From Takakia lepidozioides (Eukaryota; Streptophyta; Takakiopsida; Takakiales; Takakiaceae), in assembly GCA_030704615.1 (NCBI GenBank), contig CM060734.1:6698001-6758000 (forward strand): DNA of 60,000 nt. Direction: 5' to 3'. Both the position numbers and the translations under genes were made by a program. Shown in pieces: positions 32,101 to 42,310 of this stretch (position 1 is its first letter; each line of letters starts with the position of its first letter). The notes beneath the pieces are model-generated. The model worked only from the letters and a program-made list of their open reading frames with translations. It did not search any database and had not been told where the DNA came from.

Positions 32101-32230
32101 GTACAGCTTTGAAGATGTCACCATGGACCTCTTTTTCCCCTTTTCCAGGGCTCCCAGGCTTGCACACGCATTGCAAACACAAACAATCGTGATGTGGTTT
32201 GGCTTCACCCCTTCGTGCATCATTCGCTCA
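29105..32230 (-). repeat. Runaway amplification of PPR modules inside the PPR gene
   Basis: More than ten near-identical modules encode, in shifting frames, KGKEVHGDIFRAGIVPDV, KGKEVHGDIIKAGIVPNV, NNTLVDMFAKCGCI, VVSWSAMLAGYAQQGRG and CNACASLAALEKG. Blocks recur at about 29500-29720, 29870-30060, 30120-30350, 30490-30690, 30690-30890, 31040-31240, 31390-31590 and 31660-31790. Modules are joined in non-canonical order (the NILNTALAALEKG junction fuses two PPRs out of register) and single-base indels break the frame, for example the extra T near 29500. Only 29105-29506 keeps a normal repeat order. Confidence 0.85.
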
Positions 32231-33274
32231 TCCAAAGCATCGTACCACATACATATCTGAATCTGCTGAGATGCTCCTTGGTTTAAAGTCTGTAGAGCCT
32301 CTTTCAGTCTGCCTACCTCACAAAGCATCTTCACATGCCCAGAAGAGCCAGAAGAGACATTATGGACTCGCTCTCTTTATCCTCTTTCAGAAGCCAACGA
32401 GCTAACTTACAGAATTCAGTATGCATCTCAGGGCCGAGCCTCCATCCCGCGCCCAAGCTGTGCATATCCTGCGATCGTGGCGTTACAAGACACCACCTCT
32501 CCTTCAGTCATATTGTCGAACACTCCCTTTGCATCCTCGATGCACCCACAATTGGCATACATGTCCACGAGGGTATTGTTCAGAACAATATCTGGTTCAA
32601 TTCCCGCTTTGATGATGTCACCATGGACCTCTCTGCCCTTTTCCAGGGCTGCTAGGCTTGCACACGCATTGCAGACACAAATAAAGGTGATGTGATTGGG
32701 CTTCACCCCTTCCCACCATTTTCTCATAGGTCTCCAAAGCCTCTATCCCGCACCCATGCTGTGCATATCCTGCAATCATTGCACTCCAAGACACCACATT
32801 TCGTTCAGCCATTAGGTCGAACACTCCCTTTGCATCCTCAATGCACCCACATTTAGCATACATGTCCACCAGGGTACTATTCAGAATGACATCTGGTAAA
32901 ATTCCAGCTTTGACAATGTCCCCATGGACTTCCTTGCCCTTATCCAGTGATGTCAGGCTCGCACACACCTTGCAAACCGAACCTGGGGTGATCTGGTCAG
33001 GCTTCACCTCTTCCCTCATCATTTTCTCATAGGTCTCCAAAGCCTCCATCCCGCGCCCCTGCTGTGCATAAGCTGTGATCATCGCAGTCCAAGACACCAC
33101 ATCTCGTTCGGCCGTATTTTCCAACACTCCCTTTGCATCCTCGATGCTCCCACATTTTGCATACATGTTCATCACAACATCTGGTACGATTCCAGCTTCG
33201 ATAATGTCAGCATGGACCTCTTTGCCCTTTTGCAGGGCTGCCAGGATCACACACGCATTGCAAACACAGTACAT
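32231..33274 (-). pseudogene. PPR gene, N-terminal repeats
   Basis: About six PLS-type PPR motifs, e.g. KGKEVHADIIEAGIVPDV, NMYAKCGSIEDAKGVLEN, VSWTAMITAYAQQGRG, LVDMYAKCGCIEDAKGVFD. Frameshifts near 32720 and 32400 split it. No start with an organelle transit peptide is evident upstream of 33274, so the 5' end is missing or in another exon. Confidence 0.85.
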
Positions 33275-34096
33275 GAAGGAAGGGAAGAATAAGGAGATGG
33301 AGGTCGCGTTCGCCGAGCAGGAGTGACTTGAAAATCTCGCTTAAGTCCTCGGCCCCCTCACTCCAACTTACGGAGCTCACAATCCGAGCTCCCTATCAAT
33401 TGTCCCGCTCGCAATTCGACGCATGTCATTGTAATTTCAAAATAGTGCCATATGGGTTACAATTGAAAAAAATGTCCCCTGGGGTCCAACCCACAGTCGT
33501 CAACACGATTGCAAATTTCATTAATATAAAAAATATGTTTTTCCGATTTTTGGAAATCAGCCTATAAATCGGCGTGAAACCCGGAGTTCATTTCTACGAC
33601 TTGTATATTCCATCCTTTATGCCAGCGTGGCATAAAAACGACTGTGACGACTGGTGAGTCGTCATTCACAACATGGAGTCCCACGCACAGTCGTTTCGAA
33701 CAGAATCGCAGCCGCGAGTCGGGTGCAAAAAGCACCTATTCCTTGTACAGTCCTGTAGAGGCGTGCTCTCCTATTATTTCCAACAGTCCAGAATTAACAC
33801 AAAAGCGATTGAAACTCTCACAACTTTCCGTTTCTGTTAAGAGGCATTTTGAACTCGATGCTCTTTTGTTGATTGATATGGAGAGAGAGAAACATTGGAC
33901 AATTCACATCACATATTCTCCAGCGTGGGCCAAAAAAGACCAGTGCATAAAATACTATCAAACTTAGGATGCACATCACACAAAAATGAGGGAACGATGG
34001 GTATTTTTGTTGATCGATCACGGCGTTTCACAGTAAGCATGTCTACAACACATGTCGTCCATACAAATCTAAACCCTTATGCCCCATGAATGGAGG
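33275..34096. other. Unassigned region
   Basis: No recognisable gene or repeat. A 107-codon plus frame at 33644-33967 shows no motif. Confidence 0.4.
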
Positions 34097-34545
34097 TCAC
34101 CAGGTAGACGGAACTTTGATATGCCTGAAGACGAGGTCATGAGTGACGCGGCTCCTCCAAGTAAACTGCATTGCGGTCGTGCTAGTGCCTTGTGGAGCTG
34201 ACGACAATGTCATGCCCATCGATGCTAACATGGAGATTGTCACTGTGGGCCTTATGTGCCTCTGCGATTCGTCCTCAAAACGAAGGCAAATATCCCCATA
34301 CAGTGGGTATTCGGAGCGGACTCGTCTCCCCGACGCAGTCCTCCCAAGTCCACTGGCAGCAGTTCTAGCGCCAAAGCATGGCAGTGCGTGATCTGTCCGG
34401 CCGCCCACCGTAGCTTGGTATGTCGAGGTCAACGATGCGCAAGGCCCACGGAGTCGATAGACCTCAGCCCGCTTGAAACTGTAATAGTCCACCAAATACT
34501 CCATTGCGCTCAATGATTCCCGCTTCACTCCAGAAGCGTCAGTGA
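34097..34545 (-). pseudogene. Truncated relative of the 188-codon gene (copy 3)
   Basis: Minus-strand frame aligning with the last three quarters of the 188-codon protein: VFTD, RESLSAMEYLVDYYSF, then LYGDICLRFEDESQ, RPTVTISM and a nearly identical C-terminus ending HIKVPSTW before TGA (IKVPSTW in the gene at 14754). The N-terminus is cut where Gypsy pol begins at about 34556. The middle differs enough to suggest a frameshift near 34350. Confidence 0.65.
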
Positions 34546-34560
34546 AAACTGACATTTTGT

Positions 34561-35935
34561 GTGAATTCAGGAGTACTATTGGGACACAGTTTGTGCCAGC
34601 AGGGACTTCTGGTTGACCCAAATAAGGTGGACAATATCAAGAAAATACCACCACTAGAGAATCCAAAGAAGCTAAAAAGGTTCCTTGGACAAACAAGCTT
34701 TTACAGACGGTACATGAACAAGTACGCTCACAAAGCAGCACCAGTCTACAGACTGCTAAAGAAAGATGTTAAACACCACTGGTCTCCAGCTTGTCAGGAA
34801 TCGTTTGATTCTTTGAAGGAAGCACTCATAACTGCACCAATCTTGATCAATCCAAGATGGGATCTACCATTCTATGTGCACAGTGATGCATCAGACATCG
34901 CCATTGGAGCAGTTCTGGCTCAAAATGTGACAGACACAATAGATTCTCCAATCTATTATGCAAGCAGGCTACTGACATATGCTGAAAAGAACTATAGCAC
35001 CACAGAGAGAGAAGCATTGGCGATGATTTATGCTATTCAAAATTTTCGGCATTATTTACTTGGCAATGCTTTAAATTTATTGTTGATCATCAGGCTTTGG
35101 TTCATTTGGCAAATCAACCACTAGCTAGTGGCAGGGTAGCTCGATGGTTATTACTACTTCATGAATATGAATTTGAAGTGGATGTTACGGCAAATCATCT
35201 GTCAAGAATTACTACATGAGAACCAGCAATAGGAGTGGAAGATCAACTTCCAGATGCATTCTTGTTTGCGGTTCAACCCAAAGCACAAGAAGACGAGTCA
35301 GATCCTTTGGACGCTCTGGGAGTGTTCCAGGAAGACTATGATCCTCTAGATTCTCTTCAATTACTTGATGAGGTAGATGAAGAAGAATCAGACACAGAAG
35401 AAGATGACAAAAAAAATGATGAGTCAATCACTCAAGGATTGACCAACATCAAGATTGGGGCTTATGCAGTCACCAAAGAAGAACCAGAAAAACCACAGGA
35501 TCAAGATCTAGAAGATTGGCAATGGCCAATCAAGCACTATCTGAACACACGGCAGTTTCCTGAAGATTATACCAAAGATGACAGAAGAAAGCTTTCAATG
35601 AAAAGCAACCATACATAGTGATCAGAGGAGTCCTCTACAAACGAGGAATTGATTCCATCATGCGAATATGCGTGAACAAAGAACAAGCCAAGCATGTGAT
35701 GAAGGAATTACATGAAGGAATAGCAGGAGGGCACTTCACACCTTACATCCAAGAAGATATTACCGGTAGGGTACTGGTGGCCTACTATTTTCGGAGACAC
35801 TCATGAACACTGTCAACAGTGTGATGTCTGGCAAATGATGGGGCCAGTTGAAAGAACTGGAAATGGAACTATGCACCCATTACTACCAACAAAACCATTT
35901 CAACATTGGGGGCTAGATTTCGTGGGGGGATGCTA
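34561..35935 (+). pseudogene. Gypsy pol fragment: RT end, RNase H, integrase start
   Basis: It begins inside RT (LLVDPNKVDNI, LKRFLGQTSFYRRYM), continues into RNase H (YVHSDASDIAIGAVL, TTEREALAMIYA) with a frameshift near 35070, then an unusually acidic linker (DEVDEEESDTEEDDK) and the integrase zinc module (ELHEGIAGGHF) plus the first residues of the core (PFQHWGLDF) before homology stops at about 35935. A stop occurs at 35216-35218. It belongs to the same family type as 48756-50467, which ends where this begins. Confidence 0.8.
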
Positions 35936-36828
35936 TTGTGTGAGCAGATCCCGTGAGCAGAAATCTGCTCACACTTGAGGACGTGCCTACCTATAACCAC
36001 TGACGTCTAGTCGACTTAGAAGACCTATTACTGCGCAGAGTGGCCTACTCACAAGCTCGGATATGGATGCTGCTTGGATGAATGAGGGATGAATGTCGGA
36101 TAAATGTCTGTATAACGAATGAGAGGTGGATGAATGAAATAAATGAAAGAATAGATAGTTGTTTTGTAGTGGTAGCTCCCAAAACCCCTGAGCTCTGAAA
36201 TCCATGAAACCATGCTTGTCTTGCTTGAAAATCAATTATGCCGGGTGCAATGTATATTGCAAACATTGAGTCCACATTGCTTTGTTGATTGAGAAGGACC
36301 ACATGTCATTTTCCCAGTTATACAAGGTTGATAGAGAGGCTCACGTCCAATCATAAAGAAGGCATACAAGTGAACTCGTGGTTTTTAAACAAACCCTTCA
36401 AAAGAATCGATTCATTCGGACAAAGAAAATCCACTGCTACAGGACGCACTGTTCAGAACGAAGGCAGAACTGTCCACAAAGACGCTAGCCCTGCTCTGCT
36501 GAAAACCATGTCTTTTGTGAAGTAGAGAAGGGGGAGATGCCAGCAGACTATACTCCGTAGCCGCAGCCTCCACATAAGATGGCAAATGAAATTGTGCTAG
36601 AGGACTTGGGAAAAAAATCCAAGTTGGCAAAGAACGACAGAGACAGTGGCGTCCTGGGACTCCTGCAACCACACAACAATGAGTATACTTCGTAAATACT
36701 CTGGAAGCCAAACTTCAGCAACAAAAAGGAGCACCGAAAGGATGCGTCCTGGGGTCTATGAGGTACCACAAAAGGACATGCACATGCTCACATGAAAAAT
36801 CTGAATCCACATCCAGAGCATCCGGCTC
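35936..36828. other. Gene-free stretch with one perfect palindrome
   Basis: A perfect inverted repeat GTGAGCAGA-AA-TCTGCTCAC lies at 35953-35972, right at the end of the pol fragment. Nothing else is recognised before the methyltransferase-like gene ends at 36829. Confidence 0.5.
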
Positions 36829-38571
36829 TTACAGATCCTGCTCCTCCACAATCTTCTCAGTCTGGGTCGAATGCGAGGATCCCTCAGAGAGTGGAGCGAT
36901 GACCCAAGAGTAAGGCTCCTCGTCCCCCTCAAACCCAAAAAGATGTCTTTCTGCACACTTGCAGGCATGGAACGAAGCCCCTGCAGGATAGCGAATGAAA
37001 GCACGAAACCATGTCACAAGCCAAAACAGGAGAGGAACATGTGCAACGAAGAATTGAGAAGAGTTCAGGCATGCACCTGTGCCCATGGAGAGGTCAACCA
37101 TTTTGCCACCATGCCGGCTGCATGTCTCAATGAAGGTCTGCATGAACGTGGGCGACTTCTCCCGGGCACCTCTCCATGGAATGCCTCCAGCCTTTTTCAA
37201 AGTCTGGGACGCATCCACATAGTTGTGAACAACATCAGATTCGACTGGGTCGCATTCTGGGTCTATGTGCAGACCTCCTCCCCAAACGTCGAAATGCCCA
37301 ACATAATCTGGAGTGTTGGCAGGCCAAATTCATGATAGGCAAATCGCCTTGAACACATGGGTCTGCACCAGCACCAATGGAAATATGTCAACAACTATGG
37401 GTATTCCACGACAACAGGAATGAAGACAATGAAAGTCACAGGAAATACCTTCTGCCCTGGAAACTCCCCCTTCGACAGAGGCAGGGTATTAACACATGTC
37501 CATATTTTGTTGATTTGGAACCCAGAGGACTTCATGTAGCTATGAAGAATCCGGCGGGATGCCATGTCATCAGATTGAAATATCAGAAGGCCCCCTACGT
37601 CACAGAGGAACTTGTTGCTGAAAGAGAATGCCCACTGCCAATACAAAGGGTTATGAGCATTCCCCTGTGGAGTCACAGCAGGGGGAATGATATCAAGTAC
37701 AGGCTGCCCATCTGGGATGTCAAGGATCACAAGGTCAGTGGCGTAGGGCTGCTGGATACCATTCACCCAGCATGGATTCTTAGTCACCTGACAAAAGCAA
37801 ATGCAAGCGAATCAAATTGGATGGTTGGTGTTCATTCAGGGAACTGGCAGTAGAAAGATCTGCTGGATTAAAATGTCGTTGATCCACCACATCCGCACAA
37901 CCCACAATGTCATGAAATGGGAATCAGAGTTGAAAGATGCATGGGCCTTACCAGGGTGAGGAAAGAGCAGAGATGGTCCCCATGCAGGAAATTTGACCCC
38001 TGTGAATTTGACCCCGTTGCCTCTTCCTCCGCAGGAGCACCACTCTCCATTTCGCCTTCCTCCTCCTGTATCGCTTGCAACAGAGGCAGCTCCAACAGAT
38101 GCTCGAGCTGCTTGTCCAGAATGGGCTCCTTACCTGCCCGACTCTCCATCCCTTCGCCCACAGATCCCTCCCCCTCGTGGTCGCTCTCTCCCTCAGACAA
38201 TTCAACGCCCTCCTAGCTTTCTTCATCCTCTCTCTCGCTCTCAACCTCTGCCTAGCTGACGTGAAGTACAAAGATTGCCTTCTCCCTCTCTTCTTTGTGG
38301 AAACGCTCTCGTTCTTGGGAGGCTCTAGTGTGGCGAGTCTGAAATGACGAGCGCCAGACTGTAACCTCCGAAGACATCCCTCCGGTAAATGGCACATGTG
38401 GATGGCGGTTAGGTTTTCATCCCTCCCTCTCAACGAATGACAAATCAACAAAAAATGTAACGGCTCATAATTGGGATTTTTGTTTTGCGGCAGGGTGCTT
38501 GCGGGCTGTCTCACAGAGAACTCGACACCTATTGCCCGTACAAGACACTTAAATACAGGCATGCCACGCAT
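36829..38571 (-). pseudogene. Beta-class DNA-methyltransferase-like gene (copy B)
   Basis: Diverged homologue of the gene at 16614-20416 in the same orientation. It keeps the motif IV-like DLVILDIPDGQP, IWTCVNTLPL, GLHIDPECDPVESDV, KSPTFMQTFIETC, motif I MVDLSMGTG and ERHLFGFEGDE. The intron after motif I (36981-37076, GT to CAG) interrupts the same Gly codon in the same phase as the intron 17388-17489 of copy A. Upstream (37910-38571) is an acidic, low-complexity segment in mixed frames. An in-frame TGA (near 37335) shows decay. It lacks the last exon of copy A and ends in IVEEQDL. The permuted IV-then-I order suggests an N6A/N4C-type fold, but motif IV is again non-canonical. Confidence 0.6.
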
Positions 38572-38797
38572 CCATGTTTGACATAAGGGGTTCGACCCAC
38601 AGCGCAGTCACTTAGGATGTGGCATCAGCAAAGTCGGCCGCAATTCTCGTCTGTCAGAATCTTCTGTCCAACGGTCTGTGATCTGGCATCAATGGGATAG
38701 AATTCTCCAGCATCTGTCAGAGTCAAAGCCGGCTACTAAACACCATGCAAAGTAATAATTTGCCTCAGTACCTTGAGTCGGTGGATCCACTGAGACA

Positions 38798-40130
38798 TTG
38801 TCAGGAAGTAGTTCTCATACTTCGGCCTTCCTGGTGTCCTCTTATCACCTACTCTCCACTACCCACACTCCCATGCTCGTGCGTGCAACGTCTCTCAACT
38901 CCGACGTGGCAATTTTCTACTCCAACGCGCAAGCGGAGTACCTAAGTGCCGTAGCCGACGAGAATGGGCTCGCCGTTGTTCAAGAAAACTTGCTTTGCGT
39001 AACCTTCCGCTTTGAGCCAGGGAGTGTACATGTGGTGAGAGAGGTGTATGACAAAGTGGGGAAGGTTGAGGGCATATGCGTTCAGAAACCACATTTGTCC
39101 GACAGTCGGCGAGAGTGGAGAGTTCCACTTGCAAAGTATCGCATTAATGGGGATCAAAGACGTCTGTCGGGAGGTTCCATAGTCACGCCCAAAACAACAG
39201 CTTCGATGGCTTAGGTCCCGAGAACTGTGGCCATCAAAAGAGAAGAAACCACCTCCACCACATTTGTTGAGATCTCCGATAGTTCAGAATTGGACGTGTC
39301 GGAGCTCCCCCCTCCTCCGAACCAACGTCTGCTGGAGGACCCTGATGTGCAAGAGATCGCAAGTGTCATCCCGAAGTTGTAGTCCTTGAGGGGGTTGCCA
39401 GGATGCAAGAGTGATGTGAGAGGTATTGACTGGGATACACAGCAGATCGTTAGAGCAAAATACCTACCCATTGAATTTAACGGTGATATCATTTTTGAGC
39501 TGCCACCACCGACATCCTCTAGGGGATTGGCAGGACGAATGTTTCCGTTGGACACCTCCGTTGTGCAAATGCTTCTTGCTAGCACTTCCAAATGGGCGGT
39601 TCAACAAACGAGACGGAATGGGAAGGTGTATGCGACAACCCTTTCAAAGTAGGTTGTGCTCCTGCAAGCAGCAGTACTCTCGTTTGCAAGTTTTGTAAAT
39701 TGGTCCCACAGTGCATCGCAGATTGCAATGCACGTATGTACTACGTGCTTCGCAGTTGCATTTACCTCACAAGGGCATGTATCCATTTCGGCATTCATGC
39801 ACATCCAGTGTCCCGAGGACAGTGCAGGGAGACTATTGATACAGTCCGTTTACTGCTTGAACATGAAATTCATAGTGCTCCTGGTGCATTGCCATCAGCC
39901 ATTGCTCTTGCAGCAAGCAAATGATTCCTGCAAAATTTGGGGAATCGCAGGAGTCCACCACAAAGTTTGACACTGCGTCCCTTGACGATGTTCTGGACCA
40001 TTTCTCAACATTGAGTTCTCCGAATGTGCGAAATCAAATCAACGTCCTAAGGGCGGGTGCTGCCAACACAGGCTTTCTGGATAGCATCCTGGAGTTGAAG
40101 CGTAAAAGCCGATATGACTTCATTCCCTAG
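38798..40130 (+). pseudogene. MULE-like transposase (copy B), truncated before the catalytic core
   Basis: Plus-strand segments align with transposase copy A: an N-terminal domain missing from A (DVAIFYSNAQAEYLSAV), then AKYLPIEFNGDIIFELPPPT (YDVPPT region in A), the zinc cluster (LVCKFCKLVPQC, ACIHFGIHAHP) and the region before the core (SRYDFIP, matching SGYDYFQ). Stops near 39214 and 39382 and a frameshift near 39650 break it. The alignment ends at 40130, so the DDE core is absent. It is divergent to the methyltransferase-like copy B, the same arrangement as in copy A. Confidence 0.65.
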
Positions 40131-40140
40131 TTATCATTCA

Positions 40141-40183
40141 TGACGTGACGTGGCGCTGACACGTCGGACGTGCGTCACGTCAC
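40141..40183. repeat. Inverted repeat at the break point of transposase B
   Basis: Arms TGACGTGACG (40141-40150) and CGTCACGTCA (40174-40183) flank a 23-bp centre, directly after the transposase B homology ends and before the GC-rich palindrome array. Confidence 0.7.
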
Positions 40184-40289
40184 GTCGAAACCGGACGTTT
40201 TCCAATGTATTTTTTTTCATTTAACTTTTACGACTTACTTCTACCCTTTCTAATGACATGGCAGCCCGGTGTAAAACATTTTTGAATTA

Positions 40290-41640
40290 TTTTGATAATG
40301 CGCGACCGCCAATATTGACGGTCGCTACAATTCTTTTTTTAAATAAAAATAAAGCGACCGCCGTTTCTTTTTAATTTAAAAAAAAAGACGCATATGTCCA
40401 TTAAGCGGCCGCCGCTTGTTTTTCTTTTCTAAAGAAAATGAAACGACCGCCAAAATGGGCAGTCAAAGCTTTTTTTTTTTTTAAAAATGAAGCAACCGCC
40501 AGATTGGCAGTCGTTGATTGTTTTTATTTTTGAAAAAAAAGAAGCGACCGCAAATTGGCGGTCGCTCGTTTTTTTCTTATTTAAAAAAAATAAGCAACCG
40601 CCAATATGGCGGTCGATCGTTTTTTTCTTATTTTAAAAAATTAAGCGTCCGCATATCAAGCGACCACCAATATGGCGGTCGCTCCATATTAAGAAAACCA
40701 TTCCAAAAATTAAATTAAATTAAAATTGAATTGATTTTTATAAAAAAACAAAAACTGGAAGCGACCGCAACCGGAAGCGACTTAATTGTATTTTTAAAGG
40801 GAGAAAAAAACGACCGCCAAACTGGCGGTCGCTGGATTTTTTTAATTTAAAAATATATATGCAACTGGCAAACTGGCGGTCGCAGGTTTTTTTTAATTAA
40901 AAAACTTAAGTGACCGCCAAACTGGCGGTCGGTGATTTTTAAAATTTTAAAAACTGGCAATCACTTCAAATTTAAAGAAAAAATAGAGTAAAGCTTTTTC
41001 TTTTAAAACAATTAAGCCACCGGAAAATTGGCTGTCGATTTTAAAATGAAGCGACCGCCTAATTGGCAGTTGCTGTTTTATTTATTTTAAAAAATGAAGG
41101 CAGTAGCCCTTGTGGTGAAGAGACACCATAAGTTAAGCTCCCTTCGGGAGGCGTCATACTTTTAAAAAATGAAGCGACCACCAAATTGGCGGTCGTTATA
41201 TTCTTTATTTTAAGAAATTAAGCGACCCCAAATTGGCGGTGGCTTCTTTGTTTTCTTTTAAGAAATTAAGTGACCGCCAATATAGTGGTCACTTCATATT
41301 TTTTTAAGAAAATAATGCGGCCACCAAATTGGCAGTCGTTGTTTTTTTTCAAAAGAAAAATTGAGCGACTGTAAAATTGGCGGTTTTTTTTAAAATTTTA
41401 AATATGAAGCGACCGCCATATTGGCGGTCGTATTATATTTTTAGAAAAAAGAAAATAAAGAGACCACCAATATGGTGGTCGCGTCATATTTTTAGAAAAT
41501 AAGAAAATAAAGCGATCGCCAATTGTGGCGGTCGCTGTTTATTCTTAATTTTTAAGCGACTGCCAACAGTGGCGGTCGCTGTGTTTTTTAATTTTCAGAA
41601 ATTAAACGACCGCCACTAATGGCGGTCGCTGCTTATTCTT
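40290..41640. repeat. Array 1 of GCGACCGCC / GGCGGTCGC palindromes with AT-rich spacers
   Basis: About 20 palindromic units, arms GCGACCGCCA and TGGCGGTCGC around 0-5 bases, recur roughly every 50 bp, separated by A/T-only runs of about 25 bp. Examples are at 40301, 40540, 40594, 40810, 40909, 41048, 41409, 41512, 41557 and 41606. Many arms carry CG-to-CA or CG-to-TG changes. A SINE tail interrupts the array at 41098. Confidence 0.9.
41098..41164 (+). mobile_element. 5'-truncated SINE
   Basis: Matches the 3' end of the SINE at 22391-22555: GGCAGTAGCC, GACACCATAAGTTA, CCCTTCGGGAGG, GTCATACTTTT. The tRNA-like head is absent. Confidence 0.7.
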
Positions 41641-42310
41641 ATTCTTGCCTATGAGTAAATCAGGAGGAGGGGCAAGGGCAGGGGAGTGGGTTTGAACCCC
41701 GCACCTGTCGAGAGGGGCCTCGCCACGTGGCGCGGCGTCACTCTCACAAACAATAGGTTGACACGGAAGGGGGGGGTTGACAACGAGTTTGAACCCTCGA
41801 CCTCTCGACACACGGGAAAACAAGACGTCTCTCTAAACAATGGATTCAAAGCCTGAGCGTTCTGCACCCAGCTCTGTTGGAGCACTCAAAGCATCCCGGC
41901 CCGCTATTAGCCACGAAAACGACAGAATATGGTGTCAATGAGAAAAACCACAAAAATGGAGTCCCACTGGGGCACGCTAAAACCCTCGCTTAGGTTGAGG
42001 GCACGACAAATTTCATGAGGGCCCTGAATCTTGACGTGTTCTTCTAGGCCCACTATCTCCCACATAACACAAAGTCAAACACACGTCGAGTCAAGCGAGC
42101 TTGAGCGAGCATCCCACACGTGAGAGCTGGGCGAGCGAGAGGTTTGGCGGGCGCGCTAGTGTGCCACTGGTGGGGAGCATTCCGCGTGCAGGCCCGCCAT
42201 CTTCTGGCGGGCTCTGCACATACCTTGATAAATGGCAATTGATGTACCCATATAGTGTGCCACCGGTGGGGAAGCTCTTATGGGCCTATCGCGATTTGTT
42301 TCCACGGTGA
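41641..42310. other. Unassigned region between repeat blocks
   Basis: No gene recognised. It includes two GTTTGAACCC motifs about 100 bp apart (41690 and 41789) resembling reverse-oriented tRNA B boxes, without convincing A boxes. Confidence 0.35.

Noticed and set aside
40290-41640. CRISPR-like array (regular palindromic repeats with spacers)
   Set aside because: The spacers are A/T-only low-complexity runs and not unique sequences, no cas genes are present, and the context is a eukaryotic transposon landscape.
41680-41805. Second SINE or tRNA genes, from two GTTTGAACCC motifs
   Set aside because: No A box at the expected 44-bp distance and no foldable cloverleaf was found.
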